DNA from: Luscinia megarhynchos
Lineage: Eukaryota; Chordata; Aves; Passeriformes; Turdidae
Direction: 5' to 3'
Assembly: GCA_034336665.1 (NCBI GenBank)
Contig: CM067569.1
Span: 22,079,820-22,143,819, forward strand
Length of the DNA: 64,000 bases
The notes under the pieces are model-generated. The model had not been told where the DNA came from. It worked only from the letters and a program-made list of their open reading frames with translations, and searched no databases. Position 1 is the first letter of the stretch; the number at the start of each line of letters is the position of its first letter. Positions 52,801 to 64,000 of this stretch are shown one piece after another. The position numbers and the translations under genes are program-made.

Positions 52801-52840
52801 TCTCTTAGAACCAAAGAACTTCAAGGAAAACAAGTTCAAG
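43806..52840. other. AT-rich non-coding sequence, no genes
   Basis: About 9 kb without a supported gene. The longest + strand frame (46725-47048, 107 codons) has no recognisable domain and no splice or promoter context. Runs are A14 at 47667-47680, A12 at 47925-47936 and a T/G tract at 48205-48230. Blocks at about 49230-49340 and 50330-50450 have regulatory-like texture; the latter carries TGATTGATCTGCATAAATCA, a PBX/HOX-like word beside an octamer-like word. No interspersed repeat was recognised. Confidence 0.45.
50400..50455. promoter_or_regulatory. Possible PBX/HOX and octamer-like composite site
   Basis: TGATTGAT at about 50427-50434 is followed within a few bases by TGCATAAATCAT. These resemble PBX/HOX and POU recognition words. 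Such words arise by chance, so the call is weak without conservation data. Confidence 0.22.
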
Positions 52841-53120
52841 ATGAATGGAGATGGCGAGGGATTTGGGAGGAGAGCGTGGTGCAGCACCTTGGCCGGGATG
52901 CAGGAATAAGGTGAGCAGCCAGGGAGAATGGAGATGGGGTTTTGAGAAACATTCAGGGCAGTAGCTCGGGGTGCAGCTGCAGGTTGAGCTCTGGGTGGGA
53001 GCCCAGTCAAGAGGCCGTGAGTGCCAGCCCTTTGCATAATGAAGGGCTCAGGGAGCTGTGTCTGAGCCAGGGACGGTCACTCAGGGACACGGCAGGATGG
53101 GAGGAAGAGTGAGGCTTTCC
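52841..53120. other. GC-richer unique patch of unknown nature
   Basis: G-rich on the + strand (many GGGA and GGAG words) with about nine CpGs. It overlaps a 116-codon minus-strand frame (52687-53037) with no recognisable domain. No known repeat similarity. It could be a degraded repeat, or an old or minor promoter-like sequence. Confidence 0.35.
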
Positions 53121-56100
53121 CCTTGTTGGACTGGGAGGGAATCAGAGGCACCAGTTCCAGCTATTTCTGTGTTATTGCACCCTGAATAAATTACTTTATG
53201 GAATTAGAGTTCTGAGATTCTGCAAAGGGACATCTGGGGTTGAACTGGTGAGGAAACCTGGTCTGACTGTGTGTGGGATGTGTAGGGAGTCAAGCAGCTC
53301 TTTGGAGCCATTCCTGCCTCCTCAATGGTCAGACAGTTCAATAAAAAGGAGCTCATTGAGCTCCTCTGGTGAAATCTGTGTCTGTAGTAGAGTCTTTAAA
53401 GTTACTGTACTACTTAAGAAATACTTCACATCAATACAAATGCATAGACTGCTTTTGGTAGATGTGAAACATAGCAGTTTCTCAAAGATTTTCAGTTTCA
53501 TTATTAGTATCTTTGATACTGTCTTCATGTAAATGTTTGTATTACTGTAGCTTGATTTTTAAAAAGAAACTTATCTGAGTCTTCATAGCATTGCCTTTTA
53601 TGCATTTAGCAAGAAAAGCAACTGCTAACTTTAAATACTGATTACCTAGTGTAGCACAGTGCAATTCTTTCTTAGTATCTTTACATTCCTACTTCTTACT
53701 GCTTTAGATCATGAGTGCACACAGAGTAGGCATCTGTACCATAAGGCAAAACTTGGGTATGTTGTATATTGTATAGGATGGTTCATGTTAAGGCAATATT
53801 TTAATATTTTGAAGCAATATTCAATTAACTGATCCCTGAGTTGTGACAGATTAAGTAGTGGGATTTTGCTTACACCATAGCTTCTCTGGATCTATTTTTA
53901 AGATAGTAACTGCAGGTACTCTGTTGGGACATCTTTCTGTGTGCAAGTGTCATGATCTCAAACCAGTTTTTCCTTTATAAATTGAACAACATATGATTAT
54001 AGGATTTTTTTTTAGAAGCTAACCTGTTTGTTATGTAAGTATTGTAGTGCATGCAATACTGGGTTTGAATGCTTATTTTTTTAAAAGAGGAATTATAGAC
54101 AATAAACTCTATCAGCTCATTAAATTCCTGTTCAGCAATGACCCTCTGATTTTAAAGGAGTTTTGACCTAACAGTCTGGTCAGTTCAGTCAGTAATTCAT
54201 CACATGCCTTCTTATAAACTATTTTAAATCATGTTGAAAACCAGCTGATAAGCTTGCTATTATTCAGCCCAGTGAAGGTTGAGTGAGTATTTGCTGGAAG
54301 TTGGCAAAGTCCTCTTAAAAGATCATTTCCTACCACAAAAACCTAAAGGGTTGCACAGATGTGTAGTTAAGTATTCATTATGAACATGCAAATAATGCTT
54401 TCCCAATGGAGCATTCTTTGATTTTTGAAACTGCTGTTGCTTTTTTTGGTAGCTGACATGAAACATGCCTTTGCATTGTTAAAGTGTCTTTCAGCAGATC
54501 TTTCACAGAGAAGAAGAGGATACCATAGGAACAGGCAGATTTCTATTTTGTGAAGACATGACTTTAGTTAAAAATTATGAGCACCTGAGAAATTAAATAA
54601 AGAGGGAGCATTTATTTTATTTGATTTCAAGATGGTTAAAATGCTGAAATATCTGCTTGTTTATACTGTGCCTTTAATTTTGATTTTAATGACATAAAAA
54701 CGTACGAGATACAAAAAATAACAGGAGCAGCAATAAAGAACACTGGATTCACAGACTTGTTGTACCAAGACTTTGCACTGGACTCTAGTTAATCTCAGCA
54801 ATGGGAGAAATTTCTGTCTGAAGGTTATTTTGAGGAAAAAATGCTACCTCTAGGTAATAGATCCCAAGTTACAAAGTTGGTTTTATTTGATTCAATTTAA
54901 TTTTTGGAGGGCAGGGAGGAAGAGATTGTATTGTTTTCTAATTTGTGGGCCTACCACTGCAAAATGCTGAATTTTCTCCAATTAAAGTTCTGCAAAAGAC
55001 TACAGAGAAGGTGAAATGAAGTGTTAAAATGGAAATAAAAAGGTTGGGGGAAAGGTGGAGGAAATTCATAAGCAGATTTCCTAACAGAAATATTGCACCC
55101 CTGAAACTATTCCCTAAATTCTCATAGCTTTTAGTGCCTTCCTGACAGTCTAGCTTCTGCAGCAGGTGCTCTTTGAAATTCTTTGATCTACACCCTTGTT
55201 CATTGTCTAGTGTATTAAGCATTGGTTAGTGCTTTTCCATACCCTTGGCAGTTGAATGTGTTTTGTTAAAAACACATCTGTGTTCATAATTATGAAAGTA
55301 CTGCTTGAAGATTTGTAGATGTAACCATTTAGAGTGAAAGAAATTATGAATGGTTTTGAAATCCATGAAAATGGATTACATGACATGCACTCTTCTAGAA
55401 GAGTATTTAAAAAGCATAAATCATTCTTCCTGCATGATGCAGTTGTGGTATTTAAAAAAAATGCTTGGTTTGGGTTTGAATTTTCTCTCCTTTCTTGGAA
55501 CGTTTGCACAAAGATTTGAATAAGATTACTCATATTGTTAGAATATCTGGAGTTGCCAGCTATTTTGTCCTTCTAATCTGGTAGTGATTTTAGAAGGCAC
55601 CATGAAAATGTCTAAAAAACCAAGGGATTCCTTTGTTGCATTTTTGTAAGGTTTGTAGCTGTGTGTTGCAGAAATTACTTTTATGTCAAGGTTTTTAAAA
55701 GTGTCTGAGGGAAGAGTTTATAAATCATCTGCATTAAGAAAAAAATCTTATATTTTTATACTTCATAACAGATATTTCCCTGAGATTACATTCTGTTTGA
55801 AGCATAAGGGTCCCTTCTGGATTCTAGGGTGTTTGTATGGCTAGTCTATGTTATAAGGAAGGCTTGTAAGCTTGCTAGAGTGAAGTAATATAAGATTCAA
55901 AGGGTTTATGTTTAAAATTGTGTTTTCAACAGATGAGGTGGTCATATTTTGTCTATGACAGGATTTGTTGAATACTGGTCATGTAAAAGAGCAATTCTAT
56001 TTTTTTCCTAACTGTGAGGTGCTATTGCTACTGTTGGTGGTTTTCTCTTCCCTACTAGCACCTCCATGATGAGGCACTTCATCTCACATTGAACTCCAGT

Positions 56101-57814
56101 TTCTCACATAGCAATTTGTTGAGGGGAGGGGTGGGAAAAAATGGTTTATCTTTTATTCAGTGCAAGAACTTCCAACACAAGAAAGGCAGAAGAAAACCTA
56201 CTTTCTGTTGGTTCTGTCAACAAGAGTTGAGATTCATATTGAGGCTTCTTATTTTGTGTATTTCTGATTCAGATACGGAACAAAACACACTGAAAACAAA
56301 GAGCACTTATGGAAAGGTGAGTGTAAACATGGCAGCTGCTTATTCAACAGATCTGTTCCCTCTTTGAGTCATGAACATGCCCTCTTCTGGCTTTAGTGGG
56401 GACATTATGTGGATGCTCCCAAGTCCTGGTTATGTGGAGCTAACTAAGAGCATGGCCTAGATTCTAACCTAAATTATGAGTGGTTTTGTAGTTCAGTTGT
56501 TCTGGGGACAGAATTGAGCTTGACTTTCACATCCTGGAATAACTTTGTACAGCTGTCAGTTACAGAAGAAACCAATCTGGCAATTAGTGAAGCAATGAGA
56601 AGCGTGGAATGCCACAGGACCACTTAGCATTGCTTTTCAGGGGACTTTTATACTTTCATAGAAACATTCCCCGGGGTAAAAAATGCACTGAATGTCCAAA
56701 GATGGGTATCATATAAAGTCTTGGCTTCACAACTACTAAGCAGCCACCTTTTAAAAGACAGTTTCCTTTAAGGTACAAAGAAAGAGAAAAAAACCCATTT
56801 GTGTCCATTTTGAAATTCTTCACCTGCTTGGTTTTGTTCTGATTCCCCCCTTCTGTCCTGTCAGCACTGTAGCTCTTGTTTCTGGTTTCATTTCCAGCCA
56901 TTTCAACTAACCATGATACAGAGGTTGTGTTTACTTCACAGCTGCAGTTATAAAGCAGGCTTTGTAAAAAATGTGCTGGTTCTCAGAGCAGGCTTTGCGT
57001 GGGAATCCTTTGTCTCTCCATTCCAACTAAAATGTTTAGTTGAAAGAGTTTGAATGAAAATGGCTTCCTGTCACTACTCTTCCAGTATTCAGAACTCTAC
57101 ATATATCTTAGAAAGATATATGCAAGTGGCATTGCAGGATCAGTTTAAGTCTGGTACATTTTTTGATAGGAATATGTCAACAAAAAGTTATGTATTAAAA
57201 GATTCAGCTTTATATCTTCCTTGGACTTCAACTGAAAATTATATACATAAAATAATTTTAAAAAAAGAAAGCAAGACTATGGTTTTAAAAACTGTTGTGA
57301 GGGGAGGGGGCATACAGTACATATAATCCTGTTCATGCATACATACATATTTGATATGGACAGGCAGTCATATTTTCTTCCACGCAGATCAATCATTGTC
57401 TTTCAATTCCTGTCTTGTCTGGCATCTGCTGACCCATGCTTTAATTCTGTCAGGTCAGAGATATACGGGCCTTTGTAGTGTGCTTGTACTTCATGTCATG
57501 TCCCAGCATTGTTGTACATCTTGTTTCAGAGATATTTTGCTGTAATGTTCTGTGACCTTTTCCATTGAGTGAGGCAGTTGGAGAGCCACTCAGTGAAGGA
57601 AAATTGAGCTGTTTTATTCCTCCCCGAGGAGCCTCGTGTTTCCTTTCCACCATTCATTTGAAAGCTATCATTTTCTTGATTTTATAGCTGAAAAAACACC
57701 ATTGATTCACTGGATGCTAGATGCTAAGAGTCCTCCTATTGACATGCCTATTGACAGTTTTCAGTATATTCTGTGTCTAATTATCACTCTTGGCTAAATG
57801 ATACACCTTGTGGA
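53121..57814. other. AT-rich non-coding sequence, no genes
   Basis: Unique AT-rich sequence with chance frames up to 108 codons at 55207-55533 (-). A short CATA tandem occurs at about 57337-57347. No repeat family or RNA gene was recognised. Confidence 0.45.
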
Positions 57815-58075
57815 CTTGAGAGATGGAGTCAATAGCGCTCACTGTATTGTTCTAGCAGCCCCTATTGAGGTTGGTGTCAAAGCACTGTGATTTATGCAAT
57901 CAGAAAGAAAATTTCTGTTGGTGTACTGCATAATTAAACAAAGTACAGAGTGACTGGTGACAAAACCAGCTCTGCCAAAGTCATCAGCAAATGAGAAAAG
58001 ATCTCTTCAGTAAATGGCTGAGACATTGAAGAATCTCTTTTGGCATCTTGCGTTTTTCAATTTTCAAGCGTTCGA
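57815..58075. promoter_or_regulatory. Candidate conserved non-coding element
   Basis: The block has balanced composition with AATAGCGCTCACTG near 57830, GTGATTTATGCAATCAG near 57887 and GCATAATTAAAC near 57928, which are POU/HOX-like words, and no frame or repeat. The last 30 bp keep three CpGs. This is inferred from texture only. Confidence 0.32.
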
Positions 58076-58496
58076 TTTTTGTTGGAGAGGTTTGGGGGTT
58101 TTTTTTCCTGCTTTCCATCTCTTCCATTAGATAGTATTAAAAACTAAGCATATTAATTCATGTCTATGTTAGTAAAGTTATGCTGCTAATGCTGTTATAG
58201 ATGGGAGTACTGGTACATTTGACATGATTACTTTTAAATAAAGAATCTCATTATGTGGTTTGCACACTGAGTCAGGAAGCAAAGTGGCTGCTCTTGGGTT
58301 TTGGAAAGTAAAACTGTTATCATTTTATGTGCATCCAGTTTGTTGGTCATGAATGTTCATAAACACTGTTTTTATTTAATGTGAATTAATGTTTTGGTTT
58401 GCTCTGAAGTGTTAGATTTTGAGAGAGAGAATGTGAAACAGCCATGCATGGAGTGATGCTCCCTTTGCATATGTTCAGGTTTGCTTAAAATCTAGA

Positions 58497-58510
58497 TGTG
58501 TGTGTGTGTG
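58497..58510 (+). repeat. Short (TG)n microsatellite
   Basis: Seven TG units, short enough to be of little note but possibly polymorphic. Confidence 0.75.
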
Positions 58511-58569
58511 CAAATACGTGTTCAGTGTATCAGTACATTGAAGTCTTAAGAAGAGAGTTTGTTGTGGGG

Positions 58570-58636
58570 TTTTTTTTGTTTTTGTTTTTTGGGTTTTTGT
58601 TTTTTTGTGTTGGTTTTTGTTTTTTTTTTTTTTTTT
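58570..58636 (+). repeat. 67-bp T/G low-complexity tract
   Basis: The tract consists almost wholly of T runs broken by single or short G runs, ending in T17 and then CCC. On the minus strand it reads as an A-rich tail with CAAAA-type interruptions, like a retroposon tail. No retroposon body or upstream AATAAA is visible on the minus-strand 5' side (58640 onward), so it is annotated as low complexity only. Confidence 0.85.
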
Positions 58637-61600
58637 CCCAGAAATGGTATCAAATAGTATGGCCCAACATTAGAGCTGCCTTAGAATTTAGGTATATCTA
58701 GTTGTGGTTCTTTGGTTTAGTTTCTTGTTTGTTGGAGGTGTTTTTAGGGTGTTTTGGCAGATGTGAAGCACTCATAGCAGAGCTTTATGTGTCTGATATT
58801 TTATTTATTGTTGGTTAGTGGAAACAGGAAGAGACCTTATATATCAATAGCCAAATAGTCAAACTCTCTCCAGAAGAGAGTTTTGTACTTTTTTAGTCAT
58901 TACTAGCCAATTTCTTTTGTGATACTTTTGAGACTCTGAAGCATCTTATTCAGGGCTTTTCCAGTGAATATGAAAAACAGCATACTTGGTGTTTCTTTCC
59001 TCATCCCTGTTGTGCTCTCCACTAGTGAAGGAGATTGAAGGCTGGTATGTGGCTGCAGCAAGGAATCAATCACAAGACATCTCTGGAACCATCCAGACAT
59101 GAGTTCCAGGACTGGTTTTCTCCTCCTTCCCAGTTACAGTTACTCCCCATTGCCAAGGAATAGATGAATAAGTAAGGGGGGAGTGGTGTGGGGATGAGGA
59201 AGTTGAAATAGTGTTTGGTTTAATGTATGCTTTTAAATCCTCTCAACTGTTTGCTTTCATTACTTTTATCATAGTAGTAGACTTTGAATGAAATATGTCA
59301 GCAGAGTGTGGAGATGTCTGAAGTTGTTAAAAAGACAAAGATAAAGACATTCAATTACTAACTCTGAAAAGAAATATGGACAAAAGACCTAAGGGCTGTT
59401 GCTGTTGTTTTCCTTTTTCTCTCAAACCTGTAAACTCATACTAAACTACATAGTGCCAGATCAAGCTGTTGCTTGATTCCTTATGTTGTCAGTGTATTTT
59501 AAACAAGATTAAAGTAGATCTTTACACTAAAACCACCTTGACACTGCTACAATTATAATTTTTATGAATGCATAGAGGTATATTCTGGAATAGACTCATA
59601 TCACCTTTGAAACCTGTGAAATATCCTTTCTCAACAGATCTGGGTACAGATGAGTTGAAACACAGAGCTGATTGACAGTTACTGTCCATTGCCTTTCTCA
59701 CCTATTGATGTTTGGCTCTGGACTGTTTGCATCATAAAGTAAATATTAACTGTATTTTGTCCCCTTTAAAATAGGGTGCCCAGACAAACCAATACAAAAC
59801 TGTGGCTGCATTCTAGTTTTCACTGTATGTATCAATACCATGCAGAAGTAATACTGTTTCTGTAGTTCTCATTTCTCATGTCATCTGTGGATTTTTTATT
59901 TTAGTTTATTTTTATTATATATCCAATTCACAACTTCAAGCTGAAGAATCCTGCAGCTGTCGTTATTATACAAACAAGCTTGTGGAAAAACAGTGCAAGG
60001 CTGAACTAGCAGCAAGCATATGGAGTGTTCGTTTTGGAGTGGTAGAAGGGAAAGAATGCAAGGCTGCATTTTCCCTCTGGGATTGTCAAGAAAGGTAGAG
60101 CCCTCTGAGAGAGAATCCAAAAGCACAGCAGATCAAAGTGTGTTTGTGACTGGAATGCCCTAGGGTTAGTGCAGTGTGAGGTGTAGCTTGGCAAATCACC
60201 ATGCTTACAAACAAAAGAGTGTACTATATTCAAATCTTCCTCCAAGCGTTTCAGCATTTCAAAATGACAAATTATTGTTTTTGTTATTTCTGCATTTGGA
60301 ATTGTTTATGCATTTCAAATGATCTGTAAAGTGAATTGTGTGCACTCAACAAACTTCTTCTTTAAGGTAGGCGGGTTGGAAAAAGTGATGCAGTCACATT
60401 AAATGCCAACTACTCTGTTCTTCATTCGGTTAGACAAACAGTAGCCTAAAAAATGGCAGTGGATTAAATTGATATAATGACAAGAATTCACATAGTATAC
60501 TGTAGATGGGAAGAGGAATAATGCAGTGTCTTTGAACTAATGTAATGCACTTTGATCTGCTATACTTGAAAAATCTAATATACCTGTATTTGTGATGATT
60601 CCAAACGGGCTCACAATATGGTAAATGCAGTTTTTACAACCTGCTGTTTAATTTTAAAGACTGATCTATTTCATCTAGGCAACATTTCATAAAAATAAGC
60701 ATAAAAACATGTTTGTTTGTTTGAATTAAACCTCTACTGAAGATTTCACAACAGTGTCTCATTGCTAATATGTGTATTGAACAGAAAGATTAATGGAATA
60801 TATGATTACTTGAGGGTTTTAAATTATTCATTTGATGAAGGCATGCTCTTTCATAAAGAGGAAACCCCTAATTTTTCTATATTTAAAAAGCATCCAGATT
60901 TTTAAAACTGTAGCAATTTCAAGGTTGTTTTTTTGGCACAAGGGAATCATATTGGAAACTAAAAATATAAAGATAAAATTCTCCAATGTATTAAGTATAG
61001 GGACTTAGTTGTCTAAGTGTGCTGATGAATTAACGAGATTTTGCTAATTTTTTTTTTTCAGAGTCAGTTAATCTGCAGTTTTTGGAGAGGTCTTTCCCTC
61101 TTGAAATATCCCAAAATGCATTATTATTAGAATTGAATTGTAATACTTCAATATTTGCTAGTACCTAATTTCACAAGTGGTTTCACTTGAAATCAGCAGA
61201 TCCTAAATGGAGAGTAAGATATTGCTGCTTGAGATTGTTCACATTACAGTCACAATTCAGCCCATAAAGTTAGTCATGGCTTTAAGACCCTGACCCTCCC
61301 TGCCTTTTTTTTCTCCTTTATTTTTTAAGGACTGTTGTAGTCTCTAATTACACCAGCTACATGTCTTTTCATAAAGTGTTTAAAAAAAGTTCATAAATAT
61401 TATCAGACCCTGTTAATATTGTTGAAGACACCTAGATTGATAAAATAAATATAGCATAGAACATCACTTTTCATTTCCTCTAAAGTTAGACTATTGATGG
61501 ATAGAAAATATTTTTACTACAGTTAGTAACTGTATTCATTTTAAAAAGCTTTATGATAATATTTGAAGTTCACCATTAAAACAGGAAACAGTAAGGAAGA

Positions 61601-62199
61601 TAAATATCAGGAGTTATCTCAAGCAAAATCTTACTCTGTTCTTGTTTTGCACAGCAGACAAAGTGTGACCTTCATACTTGAAATTTATAGCCACTTTTAC
61701 TGGCATTTTTGCCACCTTTGAAAGTCCATCTGAGTAGAGCAGTAGTGACAGTGTGGCCTCGATGTCCTGTGGAGTAAATGAACTCTGAAAGTGTTGGAAG
61801 GAAGGAATGAAGCTTATGAATGAATAATTATCTTATTTAGTTTTGCTTAAATCATCTCATCTGAACAATCAGGTGTATTCTGTCGATGATACAAATATTG
61901 TTTGAGAAATCTCCATTTTTTCCATTCTTGAGGCAAATGGTAAATCATAATATGGAAATTTAATCTATCAGAACCACTGTAAGTACATAGGAGTGCCTTG
62001 TGTTTTCCTTATGTCTGTGAGGTACCTTATGAGAAGGTAACCAGCAGAGAAAGGAAGAGAACTGTGCATTTCCAACTAGCTTTCAAACACAAAAACTGCT
62101 GAAATTTCCAGACCCTGTTTGTTTCTGTGGAGGCTTTTTGTTGGGTTTTGTTTGGTTCTTTTTCCTCCCTGTGTAAGTGTATTTCTACACATTGATTAG
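58637..62199. other. AT-rich non-coding sequence, no genes
   Basis: Unique sequence with T11 at 61048-61058, which is preceded by a CTAAT branch-point-like word and followed by CAG, forming an acceptor-like site. No donor or frame follows to make an exon. No repeats of known family. Confidence 0.45.
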
Positions 62200-62515
62200 A
62201 CACCCCTGAGCCTTCCCTTCTCCAACTGGAACAGTCCCAGCTGTGTCTCTCCTCACATCAAAGACAGTTCTAGTCCTTGATGGTGTTAGTGGCCCCTCAC
62301 TGGGGAACCATGTCTCCCAGCACTCTGGCTGTGGCCTCACCTCTGCTAATCAGAGGCAAAGACTCACTTCACTCTGCCTGCTGTCAGCCTTCTAAAGCAT
62401 CCCAGGAGTCCACAGCCCTCTGTTGCAAGGGCACACTGCTGGCTGCTGCTCGCCTTGGGGCCCACCAGGGTGCCCAGCTCTGCAGAGCTGCTTTCAGCAT
62501 TCTGCTGTTCAGCAT
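62200..62515 (-). mobile_element. CR1 LINE fragment, about 315 bp, antisense
   Basis: On the + strand the order of words matches the reverse complement of the avian CR1 reverse-transcriptase C-terminal and 3' region: CTGAGCCTTCCCTTCTCCA (62206-62224), GGAACAGTCCCAGCTGTGTC, CTCCTCACAT, AGTCCTTGATGGTGTTAGTG, GCCCCTCACTGG, TGTGGCCTCACC, CATCCCAGGAGTC, AAGGGCACACTGCTGGCTGC and CTCTGCAGAGCTGCTTTCAGC. Small deletions occur between blocks (for example around 62302-62330). Sense is the minus strand. The copy is 5' truncated and eroded. The 92-codon + strand frame over it (62277-62555) is antisense to CR1 and not a gene. Boundaries are good to about 15 bp. Confidence 0.88.
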
Positions 62516-64000
62516 ACAGCAGAGTGGATTCTGCACTGCTGATGCCTGTTTGTGAGGAAGACCTTTTGGAGTTTTGGTGATGAAGATTGGCTCAGTTGAA
62601 CTCTTTAGAAGTAGGGAGCAGTGGTTTCAGTTATGACATTCACTTCATGGTTAAATTAATACTTGCATACCAAAGCCATCATTTACCAGTGATGAAGCTG
62701 GGTTAAGGTGTCCAATCCTATCTCCAGTCCTTGTTGCAGTTATGTTGTTTTGATTTGTAGTTTATCCTCTCTTAATATATACATGTATGTCTTCTTTTTT
62801 TTAAACCCAGTTTGTTTTACTGATCTGGTTTTAGATTATGATTTTGCAAAAAGAAAGAGGAAAAAAAAAGCATCAATTGCTGCAACAATGACTGACCTGT
62901 GGCAAGACACTGAACAACTGGAGATTGGGAAAGTGAGAAATGGTATCATAAAATCTAATCCTGAGCCCATCCTTTCATCATTTCTCCCCACCACTTAAGT
63001 TGTCCAACAGCATGTTGGTCATTCAGTTTCATCATTGCTTGCATAATATTACCAAGGGACTGTTTGTGCTGTGGATACTGAACTGTGATGTTTAAGGATG
63101 GAAAGTCTTGTGAAAGACCTCTGGAACCACATTGCATTACAGAAGTTTATATTTAAGACTGGATCATTTTCTTACTAGATTTACTTGGTCCATCTGGGAA
63201 CCCTGTATTATTTCCATTAGTGAAAATATATACATTTATGTAAATTTGAGCAGGTAGGTCCTATCTGTGCATCTGTGGAAAGAAGAATAGTTCTTGCTGC
63301 ATTTGGCACCCATTTTGAGATGCAGGGCAATGCGTAGGGAGTGAAGGTTTTAAGAAACACACAAACCCAATCTTTGCATTGCTGAGAGTTACTGCTTTGG
63401 CAAAACTGAGAGAAATAAATTGGATGTTGGCAGTGCCTCGAAATGACTGTAAGTGTTTGATTTCCTCAGCATTATCTAAGGTCAATAAAGGTCATAGTCA
63501 CAGCTTTCATGTTGTATGGATTCATAATTGTTATGGTTACAACTGGGATATCTACTGCCATATATGATTTCCCTACAGCTCTGTTAAGGGTGCTACTGAG
63601 AGTGGGGAAGACCAGTGGGTTGGCCAGGGTTTATAAACTTTCTTTGTGTAATGCCTGGCCCAGCCTAGCAGCAGTAACTCAGTGGTGGGTTTGGCTTGTC
63701 ATCAGGGCAAGCATCCTGGCATATTTAGGTGTACACTGTACCACCTTTTACATGGAATCTGCAATATAACAACCCACTAGCCAGTCTTCTGCTCCATTTG
63801 CTGCAATTCGGCATGCTCGAGAGAGACCCTGTCGTGTCAGCAATCTGCTGTTTTGTTCTGAGCAAAACTGTTAGCTACTTCAGCTTTAAGTCTTTCTTCT
63901 AATATTTCCTTGATTAAATACTGCTGATTCTCACACTTCAGGCTGCAGACAACTTGTTGTCCATATGCATCTGGCAACTTGCACACTCCTGGCTCTATCA
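62516..64000. other. Non-coding sequence to the window end
   Basis: A 96-codon + frame at 62708-62998 includes a lysine/arginine run but no recognisable domain. The segment at about 63765-63960 keeps CpGs (ATTCGGC, CTCGAG, GTCGTG) and may be regulatory DNA. No repeat or RNA gene was identified. Confidence 0.4.

Noticed and set aside
61041..61075. Strong-looking 3' splice site (branch-point-like CTAAT, T11, CAG)
   Set aside because: No donor site at a sensible distance and no coding frame after it; isolated acceptor-like sites are common in T-rich DNA.
62277..62555. 92-codon + strand frame in GC-rich sequence
   Set aside because: It lies over and antisense to a CR1 LINE fragment, so it is a by-product of the repeat.
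1..64000. CRISPR array, bacterial operon, phage or tRNA/rRNA content
   Set aside because: No regularly spaced direct repeats, no dense coding, and no recognisable tRNA or rRNA segments; the avian-type LINE and LTR elements show a vertebrate nuclear genome.

Overview
This is 64 kb of AT-rich, CpG-poor vertebrate DNA in which I find no protein-coding exon, rRNA or tRNA that I can support. It is most likely from a bird, probably a passerine. Two fragments match the chicken-repeat-1 (CR1) LINE family, in the organisation known from birds. A third element ends like the ERVL-type LTRs common in songbird genomes. A fourth is a complete solo LTR of a class II (ERVK-like) endogenous retrovirus. Mammalian signatures (Alu, B1, L1, tRNA-derived SINEs) are absent and interspersed repeats are sparse, which fits an avian genome. 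Species, chromosome and neighbouring genes cannot be told from the sequence.

Layout. 1-7.2 kb: unique AT-rich sequence with one striking 34-bp inverted repeat (493-614). 7.2-9.6 kb: two stretches that look like conserved non-coding regulatory DNA. 11.2-11.5 kb: the only native CpG-rich islet, with a long pyrimidine tract and a splice-acceptor-like site; it is the best promoter or first-exon candidate. 17-30 kb: further regulatory-like blocks (about 17.4, 18.4, 20.6 and 29.4 kb) and the 653-bp solo LTR at 25341-25993, bounded by a perfect 6-bp target-site duplication. 34.9-35.7 kb: a repeat cluster (ERVL-type LTR end, then a CR1 fragment). 40.0 kb: a possible CR1 3' tip. 43.5 and 52.9 kb: two GC-richer unique patches of unknown nature. 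58.6 kb: a 67-bp T/G tract. 62.2 kb: a second, longer CR1 fragment. The rest is featureless to my eye.

Interpretation. No genes act together here. The window reads as a gene desert or a very long intron. By eye the + strand is richer in T than A, and poly-T runs outnumber poly-A runs, which weakly favours the interior of a gene transcribed left to right. The blocks with retained CpGs and homeodomain/POU-like words suggest developmental enhancers, but this needs cross-species alignment. The possible open frames are short (165 codons at most), occur on both strands, match no family I recognise, and are what AT-rich DNA gives by chance. I found no convincing novel biological system. The strongest directly readable features are the solo LTR with its duplication and the inverted repeat near the left end.
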